DNA of 64,000 bases, taken from the NCBI RefSeq assembly GCF_014205115.1, contig NZ_JACHMW010000001.1:1054001-1118000 (forward strand), written 5' to 3'. Each line of letters begins with the position of its first letter. Position 1 is the stretch's first letter. Position numbers and translations under genes: made by a program. Source of the stretch: Micrococcus endophyticus (GTDB taxonomy: Bacteria > Actinomycetota > Actinomycetes > Actinomycetales > Micrococcaceae). Shown piece by piece: positions 25,994-33,587 of the stretch. The notes under the pieces were generated by a model. It worked only from the letters and a program-made list of their open reading frames with translations, ran no database searches and had not been told where the DNA came from.

Positions 25994-27125
25994 AGGGGTC
26001 CTCCCCGACCGCCGGCGTCGGCGCGGACCGGGCGAGCAGCGCCAGCACGGGCGCGGGGTCCGCGCCGGCGGCCGACGCGTCCTGGCCGTCCTCGGTCTCG
26101 TGCTCGTGCACGTAGCGCTGGACGTCGTCGTCCTGGAGGGCGGCGCGCAGGTCCGCGAGCTTGGCCTCGTCGAGCTCCACGATCGAGTCCCCCTCCGGGC
26201 TGTATCCGAAGCCCTCACGGGGGACGGTGAACATCTCCACGTCGCCGCCGCGCACGCCGCGCAGCTGCCAGGCCAGGGAGGCGACCACGCCGGAGGTCAG
26301 GCCCGGATCCACGCCCAGGTGGTCGGAGAAGGTGGCCACGACCTCGGTGGTGCGGGCAGGATTGCCCAGGATCTGGGGGCTGAGGAAGCGCTCCATGGCC
26401 CCGGCCAGGTACCGCTGCTGGTTCTGCACGCGGGAGACGTCGCCGTCCTCGAATGCGTGGCGTTCCCGCACGTACCGCAAGGCGGCGGTGTCCTGCAGCA
26501 GGATCGGCCCGCGCGGGTAGTACGAGGGGTTGGCCTGGCCGGAGGAGAAGGCCACGGGGTTGCAGACCTCCACGCCGCCGAGGGCGTTCGTCACCCCGCG
26601 GAAGCCCTGGAAGTCGACCTCCACCACGTGGTGGACCGGCACGCCCAGCAGCAGCTCCACGGTGTCCACGGCCAGCGGGTACCCGCCCAGGTCGAAGGCC
26701 GCGTTGACCTTCCGCTCGCCGTGGCCGGGGATCTCCACCCACGAGTCGCGCAGCACGGACATGACGAACACCTGGCTCCGGTCCGCGGGCAGGTGCACGA
26801 GCATCATGGTGTCCGAGCGCTGGCCGATGTCCTCCTCGCCCTCGCCCTCCCGCGAGTCGGAGCCCAGCACGAGGATGTTGACCGGCTCTCCCCCGCCGGC
26901 CTGCTCGAGAGCGCCGGCGTCCACGGTCTGCCGGTGATCGTCGAAGGTGCGGGCCAGGGAGACGGCGTACCAGGCACCCAGGGCCAGCAGCACCACGAGC
27001 ACCGCGGCGAGCACGCCGAGCACCCACGGCCAGCGACGGCGGCGGCGGGCCGGGCGCGGCGGCTCGGCCGGCCGCTCCGGGCGCGGCAGGGGATCGGGCG
27101 TCCAGGACGCCGGGGGCTGGCTCAC
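25983..27125 (-). CDS. LytR-CpsA-Psr (LCP) family wall-polymer ligase
   Basis: A 380-residue membrane protein that in this family moves lipid-linked glycopolymers onto peptidoglycan. Residues 1-32 are cytoplasmic and Pro/Arg-rich, one membrane segment follows (about 33-58, WPWVLGVLAAVLVVLLALG), then the extracellular LCP domain: VNILVLGSDSR, RSDTMMLVHL, SVLRDSWVEIPGHGERKVNAAF, LGGVEVCNP, and RYVRERHAFEDGDVSRVQNQQ. The conserved D and R residues that bind the pyrophosphate are present. GTG at 27125 with CAGGAGA upstream. It lies just after the mutM tail remnant, and overlaps the following glycosyltransferase, so it is probably co-transcribed with the polysaccharide genes. Confidence 0.93.
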   Translation of the reverse strand: MSQPPASWTPDPLPRPERPAEPPRPARRRRRWPWVLGVLAAVLVVLLALGAWYAVSLARTFDDHRQTVDAGALEQAGGGEPVNILVLGSDSREGEGEEDIGQRSDTMMLVHLPADRSQVFVMSVLRDSWVEIPGHGERKVNAAFDLGGYPLAVDTVELLLGVPVHHVVEVDFQGFRGVTNALGGVEVCNPVAFSSGQANPSYYPRGPILLQDTAALRYVRERHAFEDGDVSRVQNQQRYLAGAMERFLSPQILGNPARTTEVVATFSDHLGVDPGLTSGVVASLAWQLRGVRGGDVEMFTVPREGFGYSPEGDSIVELDEAKLADLRAALQDDDVQRYVHEHETEDGQDASAAGADPAPVLALLARSAPTPAVGEDPCAD

Positions 27126-27162
27126 GCGGGTCTCCTGCTCACGGGGATGGGGTCGGTCCAGT

Positions 27163-27238
27163 CTACGGACGCGCGCGGCCGGCACCGGCGGGCGCGGCAC
27201 GACGACGGCGGGGCGTCGGCTGGCAGCGGGGGCACCGG
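27163..27238 (-). pseudogene. Detached original 3' end of mutM, with stop codon
   Basis: Read on the minus strand in the mutM frame this gives R-C-P-R-C-Q-P-T-P-R-R-R-R-A-A-P-A-G-A-G-R-A-R-P then TAG (27165-27163). The first 14 codons match the sequence inside the present mutM at 30042-29991, including the last two zinc-finger cysteines. The intact mutM now ends with a different tail. The simplest reading is that the 2.75-kb island entered mutM near its 3' end, and this is the displaced original end. The LCP gene starts 38 bases further on, as expected for the ancestral mutM-LCP order. Confidence 0.8.
27187..27238. repeat. Direct repeat copy A flanking the island
   Basis: 52 bases matching 29991-30042 in the same orientation at 49 positions, with a 28-base perfect core (27201-27228 with 30005-30032). 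The repeat lies in the coding sequence for the MutM zinc finger end. Confidence 0.9.
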
Positions 27239-27246
27239 GTGCCTCT

Positions 27247-29091
27247 CTACTCCACGTCATCTCCGCCGGCGAGCTCCTCGTCGAGGTCCACGACGTCACG
27301 CGTGTCGGCGGGCCGAGCCTCGGGAGCAGCGGATGCGAGCAGGTCCCGGATCCTCGCAGCGAGCTTGGTCCTGCGTTCGTCGAAGAAGTCCGAGAACTCG
27401 GCGACGGAGGAAGGCAACGCAGGAGGCATCGCGTGGCGGTCCAGGAAGGCGCCTCGTGCTTCCGCTGTCGAGTACTCGGCGGCCAGCCACTCCGACGGTG
27501 GCTTGGCTGACTTGCCGATGTTCTCGAGGCCGGGGAGAAGTTCCAGGTTCGGCAGTCGATCCCTCCGATCAACGAGTTCGTCGATCTGATCCGAGGTGAA
27601 CGACGGCGATCCAGCGGCGTCCATGGAACGTCGGAGATTCTTCTTGTCCAAGAGCGTGGCGGGGAAGACATGGTCGATGTGGAACTGGTGGCGCGTGTCC
27701 ACATGGGGGAACAGCAGCGCGAGGACGGCGAACGTCCTGGCCTTCCCGTAGGACAGACTGAGGATGTCTTCGACCAACGCGTCGGTGACCGCCAGGGACT
27801 TGCCCCGCCCTGCCATGGCCCGTTCGATCTCGACGAGCGGGAACTGATGATCGCCGTGCTCTCTAATGACGTCTCGAAGATCACGCAACAGGGTGTCCAG
27901 GCCGGAACCCCACACGCCGCGCACGATCAGGGAACGGAGGACCCACGACCTCAGCACCTCCCGGTCCAGCCGGGTCTTGGGTGAGTCGCGGTAGGAGTGG
28001 TCGAGCCGCCGGTGGTGCACGTAATAGGCCACGGGGATCAGGACGCTGTCTGCAGAGAGCATTCCGCCGGACAGTCCGAAGTCACTCAGGAGTCCGACCG
28101 CGACCTGCAGTGATCGGCTCATGTCCTCCCATCCGGCCTCCAGCTTCTCCATGTTCGCGGTCGTGAAGTTCTTCACCTTGAAGCCGATGTCCCCCACGTC
28201 GGAGAGGACCAGCCCCGCTTTCAGGACCGTGTCCCTCGAGAACCCGAATCCGTTCCCGGTCTGGTTGAGGGAGTCCACCAGACCGTGGACGGCCGCGCGC
28301 GCGTCGCCGCTCCATTGGGCGGTCGCGATCGAGAGCAGCAGGTCGCTGTAGGAGAGGACGGTGCCCCCCGAATTGACCCGGACGAAGATGTCCAGGACCT
28401 TCTCGATGTCCTGGTCGTCCTCCTGATAGAAGTGCAGGGTGGCCGTGCTGTGCACCGCGTGCCACAGGCGACTCACCAGATCGATGGCCTCTTCATGGTT
28501 GCCGTCGAGACGAGTGAGTATCTTCGTCATGGCGAAGGCATCGGAGGCCTCGAAGACGTCCGAGACCGGCAACCATTTCCTCGTCTCATCCTCGGCTGTC
28601 GCCAGGAGGTCGTCGGACGTAAGGAATTGGAAGTGATACTTCAGTCCGAGCTCATTCTCGGACGCGAGACCCGCGAGGTTGAGGTAGAGCCGCCGTGTCG
28701 GATAGGCCCATCGATTGCGCACCCAGCCGCCATGGTTCCGATAGGCGTAAGTGCCGCGCAGGCCGATGTTGAGAGATGTCAATCGCTGCTGACCGTCCAG
28801 GATTGCAACGATTTCACGGTCGGATGGAATGTCGATCTCGGGATTGTGGTAGTTGTCGAAGGCGCTGTAGTCCTTCATGAACCCGTAGAACTTGAACTGG
28901 CTGACCGTCTCGGGGAGCACCTTCCACGAGAGGAAGCTCCCGACGGGGTATCCACGCATCACGGAGTCGAAGAGCTGGATGACCTGCCTGGGCTTCCAGA
29001 CGTATTCGCGCTGAATGGCGGGAAGGATGAGTCGCCGGTCCTGGATCTGCCGAAGGGCCTGCGCGATCGACATCGGTTCTCTGTGTCCCAT
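27247..29091 (-). CDS. DUF262/DUF1524 protein, GmrSD-like nuclease (putative phage defence)
   Basis: A 614-residue protein. Residues 1-300 are a DUF262 (GmrS/ParB-like) domain: IQREYVW at 26-32, VMRGYPVGSFL near 44, AILDGQQRLTSL at 96-107 and FVRVNSGGTVLSYSDLLL in the middle; the D-G-Q-Q-R motif is the family hallmark. The C-terminal part (about 455-560) is a DUF1524 HNH-like nuclease: HQFHIDHVFP with H471, D473 and H474, then LPNLELLPGLENIGKS. In GmrSD-type enzymes these halves couple NTP hydrolysis with cleavage of modified phage DNA. Here both are in one chain, as in many standalone relatives. Low G+C, inside a repeat-flanked island. ATG at 29091 follows a TAGGGT box by 6 bases, so the transcript is probably leaderless. 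Confidence 0.88.
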   Translation of the reverse strand: MGHREPMSIAQALRQIQDRRLILPAIQREYVWKPRQVIQLFDSVMRGYPVGSFLSWKVLPETVSQFKFYGFMKDYSAFDNYHNPEIDIPSDREIVAILDGQQRLTSLNIGLRGTYAYRNHGGWVRNRWAYPTRRLYLNLAGLASENELGLKYHFQFLTSDDLLATAEDETRKWLPVSDVFEASDAFAMTKILTRLDGNHEEAIDLVSRLWHAVHSTATLHFYQEDDQDIEKVLDIFVRVNSGGTVLSYSDLLLSIATAQWSGDARAAVHGLVDSLNQTGNGFGFSRDTVLKAGLVLSDVGDIGFKVKNFTTANMEKLEAGWEDMSRSLQVAVGLLSDFGLSGGMLSADSVLIPVAYYVHHRRLDHSYRDSPKTRLDREVLRSWVLRSLIVRGVWGSGLDTLLRDLRDVIREHGDHQFPLVEIERAMAGRGKSLAVTDALVEDILSLSYGKARTFAVLALLFPHVDTRHQFHIDHVFPATLLDKKNLRRSMDAAGSPSFTSDQIDELVDRRDRLPNLELLPGLENIGKSAKPPSEWLAAEYSTAEARGAFLDRHAMPPALPSSVAEFSDFFDERRTKLAARIRDLLASAAPEARPADTRDVVDLDEELAGGDDVE

Positions 29092-29097
29092 GTCCGT

Positions 29098-29103
29098 ACC
29101 CTA
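29098..29103 (-). promoter_or_regulatory. -10 box of leaderless DUF262 gene
   Basis: TAGGGT followed by 6 bases and then the ATG at 29091. The spacing puts the transcription start at or next to the start codon, as at several other genes in this window. Confidence 0.55.
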
Positions 29104-29282
29104 GTTCGTCCGCACGCCGGGGCGCCGTCGACGGGCCGCAGCCACAGGTTCGGGCCGGAGGCTTCACCGCCCGCGTGATCGAGAGGGCATCCGAACTGCC
29201 GCCCCATCACGCTCGCCACCGCCCCGCGCCTGAGTGCTCACCTGGCGGCGCGCTCAAGCACGGGGCAATGGACCTTGCGAGG

Positions 29283-29555
29283 TCAACCCACCTTGACGTA
29301 GTTGATGTGGCTGACCCACTTCTTCTTGTAGTACCTGTTGTCGATCCAGATGCAGCGGGCGATGGTATGGGCGCTGCGGTCGACCTTCTTCAGTTCCCGT
29401 AGCTTCGAACTCGTTCCCCACTGGCAGTCCCCATAGGAACTCCACTGCCCCGTCCACGTCCGTGGCCTCGCCTCCGCAGGCGAGGCGACGGCTACCGTTC
29501 CAAGAGCCAATGCCACTGCGGCACCGGCCGACGTCACTGCCTTCATCATTTCCAT
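29283..29555 (-). CDS. Small secreted protein of unknown function
   Basis: A 90-residue protein. The ATG at 29555 has AGGAGGGG 6 bases upstream. Residues 1-28 are a Sec signal peptide: M-E-M-M-K, a hydrophobic core AVALALGTVAVA and an A-x-A site before RPRTW (SPAEA). The mature part of about 60 residues is basic and aromatic, with two cysteines (YGDCQWG and IARCIWID) that could form one disulfide, and a K-K-K-W-V-S-H end. I cannot assign a family. It lies in the low-GC island next to the DUF262 gene with its own promoter. Small secreted cationic proteins of this kind occur widely in actinobacteria with unknown roles; a peptide inhibitor or wall-binding protein is possible. Confidence 0.72.
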   Translation of the reverse strand: MEMMKAVTSAGAAVALALGTVAVASPAEARPRTWTGQWSSYGDCQWGTSSKLRELKKVDRSAHTIARCIWIDNRYYKKKWVSHINYVKVG

Positions 29556-29921
29556 GACCCCTCCTAGGACCTGGTCCTCCTTCGGTGTGACGGTGGCCAC
29601 TCTAGAGTTCACGTTCGTACGCGGACAATGATGGGCAGGCGGAGTCACCCTCCGCGCCCCCACGGGCAGACTGATCGCCCACTCTGGTTCTGGCCCACGT
29701 CTCACTGGGGTCGCGCAACCGCGCATCACGGAGTCCAGAAGCGACCGGGCTCGAGACGCGGCGGGCGAGGGCATGATCATGTGGCCGGCCACGCGAGGCC
29801 CGCCTCGGAGGTCCGCCGGCACAGCATCCCGCCTCCACGCACGGCCGGTGATGGCCGCAGAGGCCGACGCGCGTGAGCGCGGAGTGGAACGGCGCGGAGC
29901 GGGCGACACGCCCCCGGGCGT
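29556..29921. other. Gene-free stretch of the island between the secreted protein gene and the mutM stop
   Basis: 366 bases with no credible coding sequence. It contains the promoter at 29599-29628. Open frames here lack codon bias and similarity; an open frame on the plus strand at 29628-29876 overlaps the promoter and looks spurious. Confidence 0.6.
29599..29628 (-). promoter_or_regulatory. Promoter of the small secreted protein gene
   Basis: -35 TTGTCC (29628-29623), 18-bp spacer, -10 TAGAGT (29604-29599), about 43 bases before the ATG. The leader includes the AGGAGG site. Confidence 0.6.
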
Positions 29922-30899
29922 CTATGTCCGGGGATGGCTTCCTTCAGAGCGCAGCCCGGATGTGAGCACCGTCCCCGCCCCGGCGGCGACGGCGGACGCG
30001 GCCCGACGACGGCGGGGCGTCGGCTGGCAGCGCGGGCACCGGTGCGAGGCCCGGTTCATGAACGGCTCCCGGACGATGAGGGACTCGACCGCCTCCTCGG
30101 CGCACCGCCGGCACGGGCGGCCCGTGCGGCCGTAGGCGTCGAGGGAGCGGGCGAAGTAGCCCGAGCGCCCGTCCACGTTGACGTACAGCGCGTCGAAGCT
30201 CGTGCCGCCCACGGCCAGCGCACGCCGCATCACGTCCTGCACCGCCGCCATGAGGCGTCGCGTGTCCGCGCGGCGCATCCGCTCCGTGGGCCGCTCCGGG
30301 TGCAGGCGCGCGCCCCACAGGGCCTCGTCCGCGTAGATGTTGCCGATCCCGGAGACGAGCGACTGGTCCAGCAGCGCGCGCTTGAGGGTGCTGCGCCGGC
30401 GCGCGAGCCGGGCGTGGACGGCGTCCGCGTCGAACAGCGGGTGCAGCGGGTCCAGGGCGATGTGGGCGGCCGTGGCCGGGATCGGCTCCCCGCCGGCGGC
30501 GTCGTCGGGGTGCAGCGCGTCCAGCCACCAACCGCCGAAGATCCGCTGGTCCACGAAGCGCAGCTCGCGCGCCGCGCCGTCCGCGGCGATCACCGGCAGG
30601 CGCAGGCGCAGGTGGCGCTGGTCCGGGGCGCCGGGCTCGTCCACGAGGATCTGCCCGCTCATGCCCAGGTGCACCACGACGGCCTCGTCCGCGTCCGCCA
30701 GCGGCAGCCACAGGAACTTGCCGCGGCGCGCCGGCTCGGCCAGGCGCGCGCCCTCCAGGCGGGCGCGCAGGGCCTCGGCGCCGCCGGGGCTGCGGCGCAG
30801 CGAGCGGGGGTCGTGGACCTGCAGGGCGCCGGCGACGGCGTCCGTGGCCCAGCGGGCCAGGCCGCGCCGGACGACCTCGGCCTCGGGCAGCTCCGGCAC
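29922..30899 (-). CDS. mutM: Formamidopyrimidine-DNA glycosylase with replaced C-terminal tail
   Basis: A 325-residue Fpg enzyme that removes 8-oxoguanine and formamidopyrimidines and nicks the site. The start PELPEAEVVRRGL gives the nucleophile Pro (after GTG at 30899) and the catalytic E3; K61 in GKFLWLP binds DNA. ALYVNVDGRSGYFARSLDAYGR and the zinc finger C-R-R-C ... HRCPRCQ (about 260-292) complete the family pattern. After RCPRCQPTPRRRRAA the chain continues with a tail of about 24 residues (SAVAAGAGTVLTSG...) that comes from the island; the ancestral tail lies 2.8 kb away at 27163-27238. The enzyme should still be active because the zinc finger is whole. It follows rnc by 4 bases in the yceD-rpmF-rnc-mutM operon. 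Confidence 0.95.
   Translation of the reverse strand: MPELPEAEVVRRGLARWATDAVAGALQVHDPRSLRRSPGGAEALRARLEGARLAEPARRGKFLWLPLADADEAVVVHLGMSGQILVDEPGAPDQRHLRLRLPVIAADGAARELRFVDQRIFGGWWLDALHPDDAAGGEPIPATAAHIALDPLHPLFDADAVHARLARRRSTLKRALLDQSLVSGIGNIYADEALWGARLHPERPTERMRRADTRRLMAAVQDVMRRALAVGGTSFDALYVNVDGRSGYFARSLDAYGRTGRPCRRCAEEAVESLIVREPFMNRASHRCPRCQPTPRRRRAASAVAAGAGTVLTSGLRSEGSHPRT
29991..30042. repeat. Direct repeat copy B, inside mutM
   Basis: Matches copy A at 27187-27238 (49 of 52). It codes for the last zinc-finger residues and the Arg-rich stretch of MutM, so the repeat is the boundary between old and new MutM tail. Confidence 0.9.
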
Positions 30900-30903
30900 G
30901 GGC

Positions 30904-31641
30904 TCAGCGCCCCGCGGCCGGCAGGTCCGCCTCGAGGGCGGGCCAGGAGGCGGCGGCGGCGTCCCGCTCGGCCTGCTTCTTCGAGCTGGCGACGGCGGAG
31001 CCGTACTCGCGCTCGCCCACCACGAGGGTGGCGCGGTAGCGGGGGTCGTGGGCGGGGCCCTGGCCCTCGATCGCGTAGCGGACGGCGCCGAGGCCGTGGC
31101 GGTTGGCGGCCTCGGCCACCACCGTCTTCCAGTCCGTGCTCTCGCGCACGAGGTCCGGCTCGTCCAGGAGCGGGACCACGTGGCGGTGCACGAGGGCGGA
31201 CGCGGCCACGAGGCCGTGGTCCACGTAGACGGCGCCGATCAGCGCCTCCAGGGTGTCGGCGAGGATCGAGTCCTTGTCCGCGCCGCCGGTGCGCCCCTCG
31301 CCGGTGCCCAGGCGCACGAACGGGCCGATGCCGATGCGGCGGGCCACCTTGGCCAGGGCGCGCGTGGACACGACGGCGGCCCGGCGGCGCGCGAGGTCGC
31401 CCTCGACCAGGTCCGGGTGCACGGTGAAGATGTGGTCGGTGACCACGTAGCCCAGCACCGAGTCCCCGAGGAACTCGAGGCGCTCGTTGGTGGGAAGCCC
31501 GCCCTGCTCGTAGGCGTAGGAGCGGTGCGTCAGAGCGCGCTCGAGCGTCTCGGCGGTGACGTGCACGCCGAGACGCTCGAACAGCTCATCCGGCTCGCGA
31601 CCGGGCTCAGGCCCGCGACGACGAGCCGACGAGGACGCCAT
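30904..31641 (-). CDS. rnc: Ribonuclease III
   Basis: A 245-residue double-strand RNA endonuclease for rRNA and mRNA processing. The catalytic signature NERLEFLGDS is at 52-61, TLEALIGAVYVDHG holds the second acidic site (D, E), and the double-stranded RNA-binding domain fills the last 75 residues (DWKTVVAEAANRHGLG, SSKKQAERDAAAASW). The ATG at 31641 is one base after the rpmF stop, so translation is likely coupled. Length is normal for actinobacterial RNase III. Confidence 0.96.
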   Translation of the reverse strand: MASSSARRRGPEPGREPDELFERLGVHVTAETLERALTHRSYAYEQGGLPTNERLEFLGDSVLGYVVTDHIFTVHPDLVEGDLARRRAAVVSTRALAKVARRIGIGPFVRLGTGEGRTGGADKDSILADTLEALIGAVYVDHGLVAASALVHRHVVPLLDEPDLVRESTDWKTVVAEAANRHGLGAVRYAIEGQGPAHDPRYRATLVVGEREYGSAVASSKKQAERDAAAASWPALEADLPAAGR

Positions 31642-31642
31642 G

Positions 31643-31846
31643 TCAGGCGTCGGCGACCTTGCGGCCCTTGTACTCGAAGAACAGGGGGGTGCCGGCGGCG
31701 TCGGTCTTCAGCTCGGCCTGGTGGGGCAGGCGGTACGAGACGCGACCGTTCTCGACGGACTTCACCAGGGTCGGCGCGGTGGCCTTCCACTGGGACCGAC
31801 GGGCACGGGTGTTGGCACGGGACATCTTCCGCTTCGGGACTGCCAC
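31643..31846 (-). CDS. rpmF: 50S ribosomal protein L32
   Basis: 67 residues starting [20 protein letters not shown] after a GTG at 31846, the conserved beginning of L32. The ending [10 protein letters not shown] is also typical for high-GC Actinobacteria. This version has no zinc-ribbon cysteines (C-minus type), which often matters for paralogue exchange under zinc limitation. Lies directly between yceD and rnc, the standard neighbourhood. Confidence 0.96.
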   Translation of the reverse strand: MAVPKRKMSRANTRARRSQWKATAPTLVKSVENGRVSYRLPHQAELKTDAAGTPLFFEYKGRKVADA

Positions 31847-31848
31847 GA

Positions 31849-32421
31849 CTATCTCTCTTCTGTCTCGGTGATGGAGGTCTCTGAGGTGCCCGCGAGGTGG
31901 GCCAGGGCGGCCCAGCGCGGGTCCACGCGCTCGTGGGCGTGCCCCTCGGGCGCGTCCTCGAGGCGGATGCCGCAGTCGGCGCACAGGCCCTCGCAGTCCG
32001 GCCGGCACAGCGGCTGGAACGGGAGGGCGATGACCACGGCGTCCCGGAACACGGGTTCCAGGTCCACGGTCTCGCGCACCACGAGCGGCTGCTCCCCGGC
32101 CTCGTCCTCGGACGCGCCGGTGAGGTACAGCTCCTGCAGGTCCACGGTGATCCCCTCATGCAGCGGGAGCAGGCAACGGCTGCACTCGCCCTTCAGGGTC
32201 GCGTCCGCGGTGCCGGTCACGAGGACTCCCTCGTGCACCGACTCCAGACGCAGGTCCAGCTCCACGGGGTCCCCCTCGGGGATCCCCAGCAGCGGCGTGG
32301 TGACGCCCGCGGGGGCGGGCCACTGCGCCGTCAGCTCACGCTGGACCCCGGCCCCGCGCGTCAGATCGCGCACGGGGATCACCCACGACGAGTCGGCGTC
32401 CTGGCGCTGTGTGGTGTCCAT
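31849..32421 (-). CDS. YceD/DUF177 family protein (23S rRNA accumulation protein)
   Basis: 190 residues. The ATG at 32421 has GAGGAG 6 bases upstream; the open frame before it is shadow. Two cysteine pairs, CSRCLLPL in the middle and [13 protein letters not shown] near 145-157, look like a metal site and define the DUF177 domain. YceD proteins are co-transcribed with rpmF and are needed for normal 23S rRNA levels in E. coli and plants. The stop codon is 2 bases before the rpmF start, so the pair is translated together. Confidence 0.92.
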   Translation of the reverse strand: MDTTQRQDADSSWVIPVRDLTRGAGVQRELTAQWPAPAGVTTPLLGIPEGDPVELDLRLESVHEGVLVTGTADATLKGECSRCLLPLHEGITVDLQELYLTGASEDEAGEQPLVVRETVDLEPVFRDAVVIALPFQPLCRPDCEGLCADCGIRLEDAPEGHAHERVDPRWAALAHLAGTSETSITETEER

Positions 32422-32532
32422 GGTCGCTCCTCTCGGCGGGTGGGACGGCGGGGTTTCACGGTCCGCTCGCACGCCCGGATCGGGGGTGCGGTGCGGCCTG
32501 GACGGGGTCCAGCCACGATGGACCGACAGCCC

Positions 32533-32561
32533 ATCCTACCGGGTGCGTCCGCAACGGCCAA
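32533..32561 (-). promoter_or_regulatory. Promoter of yceD-rpmF-rnc-mutM operon
   Basis: -35 TTGGCC (32561-32556), exact 17-bp spacer, -10 TAGGAT (32538-32533), about 105 bases before the yceD start. The best-formed sigma-70-type promoter in the window. Confidence 0.65.
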
Positions 32562-32596
32562 AGCCGGTCGCGGCCCGCGCGTCGCCGCCGGTCGCC

Positions 32597-32617
32597 CGCC
32601 GGGCTCAGAGCCCGGCG
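32597..32617 (-). terminator. Short hairpin spanning the galU stop codon
   Basis: A 9-bp stem (32597-32605 with 32609-32617) with a 3-nt loop. The 3' arm lies in the last galU codons. Weak evidence as a terminator, since no U-tract follows. Confidence 0.3.
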
Positions 32618-33513
32618 GCGAACCCCTTGAGCCAGGCGCGCAGGTCCCCGCCCAGCTCCTCGTGCCGGGTGCCGAACTCGACGACGGCCTGCAGGTAGCC
32701 CAGCTTGTCCCCCGTGTCGTACCGGCGGCCGTCGAAGACGACGGCGTACACGCCGCCGCCCTCGCCGTCGTCGCCGGCCAGGGTCTGGAGGGCGTCGGTC
32801 AGCTGGATCTCCCCGCCCCGGCCGGGGGGAGTGCGGTCCAGCACGTCGAAGACCTGCGGGGCCAGGACGTACCGGCCGATGACTGCCAGGGTGGAGGGGG
32901 CGTCCTCGCGGGCCGGCTTCTCCACGAGGCCGGTGACGCGCACGACGTCCTCGCCCTCCCCGGGCACGGCCTCCACCGCGGCCACGCCGTACGCGGAGAC
33001 CGCCTCCTCGGGCACCTCCATGAGCGCGACGACGGAGCCGCCCAGGCGCTGTTGCACGTCGATCATGCGCGTGAGCAGGGCCTCGCCGTCGCCGATGATG
33101 TCGTCGCCGAGCAGGACCGCGAACGGCTCGTCGCCCACGTGGCGGCGGGCGCAGTTCACGGCGTGGCCCAGGCCGAGGGCCTCGCCCTGGCGCACGTAGT
33201 GGATGTCCCCCACCAGGTCGGACTCGCGGATCTGCGCCAGCCGCGTCGCGTCGCCCTTGCGCTCGAGGGTGGCTTCGAGCGCCGGGTGGCGGTCGAAGTG
33301 GTCCTCCAGGGCGCGCTTGTTGCGGCCCGTGATCATCAGGACGTCCTGGAGCCCGGCGCGGCGGGCCTCCGCCACCACGTACTCGATCGCCGGGCGGTCC
33401 ACCACCGGGAGCATCTCCTTCGGCATCGCCTTCGTGGCCGGCAGGAAGCGCGTGCCCAGGCCGGCGGCGGGGATGACGGCCTTGCGGGTGCGGGGTCGGG
33501 ACGGGACGGTCAT
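32605..33513 (-). CDS. galU: UTP-glucose-1-phosphate uridylyltransferase
   Basis: 302 residues. Makes UDP-glucose, needed for wall polysaccharide, glycolipids and trehalose. The nucleotide-binding signature GLGTRFLPATKAMPKEMLPV is at 18-37, followed by EYVVAEARRAGL, VLLGDDIIGDGEALL, GLVEKP and PPGRGGEIQLTDAL, the standard GalU order. RBS GCAGGAGA lies 11 bases before the ATG. It sits between coaD and yceD, the two usual neighbours of each other, so it looks inserted in an older gene order. It supplies the glucosyl donor for the polymer made by the first 27 kb. Confidence 0.95.
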   Translation of the reverse strand: MTVPSRPRTRKAVIPAAGLGTRFLPATKAMPKEMLPVVDRPAIEYVVAEARRAGLQDVLMITGRNKRALEDHFDRHPALEATLERKGDATRLAQIRESDLVGDIHYVRQGEALGLGHAVNCARRHVGDEPFAVLLGDDIIGDGEALLTRMIDVQQRLGGSVVALMEVPEEAVSAYGVAAVEAVPGEGEDVVRVTGLVEKPAREDAPSTLAVIGRYVLAPQVFDVLDRTPPGRGGEIQLTDALQTLAGDDGEGGGVYAVVFDGRRYDTGDKLGYLQAVVEFGTRHEELGGDLRAWLKGFAAGL

Positions 33514-33561
33514 GGGCGTCGATTCTCCTGCGGTCGGTTCGGGATGGGACGTGCGGAGGGT

Positions 33562-33579
33562 CCGGCCCGGGCGGGCCGG
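33562..33579 (-). terminator. Small hairpin after coaD
   Basis: A 7-bp stem (33562-33568 with 33573-33579) with a 4-nt loop in the 74-bp gap between coaD and galU. No U-tract. Confidence 0.3.
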
Positions 33580-33587
33580 CGGCGGGC

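Larger units (their letters stand above)
27239..29990. mobile_element. 2.75-kb genomic island inserted in the mutM 3' end
   Basis: The segment lies between the two 52-bp direct repeats, carries a DUF262/DUF1524 gene and a small secreted protein gene, and has clearly lower G+C and more relaxed codon use than either side (many AT-ending codons in the 27247-29091 gene, against almost none around it). No integrase, recombinase or inverted terminal repeat is visible. The displaced original mutM tail at its left end shows the insertion point. It could have arrived by site-specific integration with later loss of the integrase, by a mobilised cassette using an integrase elsewhere, or by homologous exchange. 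Confidence 0.7.

Noticed and set aside
29628-29876. Short plus-strand open frame in the island
   Set aside because: Overlaps the promoter of the secreted protein, no ribosome binding site, and no conserved features.
27239-29990. Toxin-antitoxin reading of the DUF262 gene and secreted protein
   Set aside because: The small protein has a signal peptide and own promoter, so it does not fit an intracellular antitoxin.
29991-30042. tRNA-type attachment site for the island
   Set aside because: The repeat is protein-coding (MutM zinc finger end), with no tRNA nearby. It was kept as a direct repeat only.
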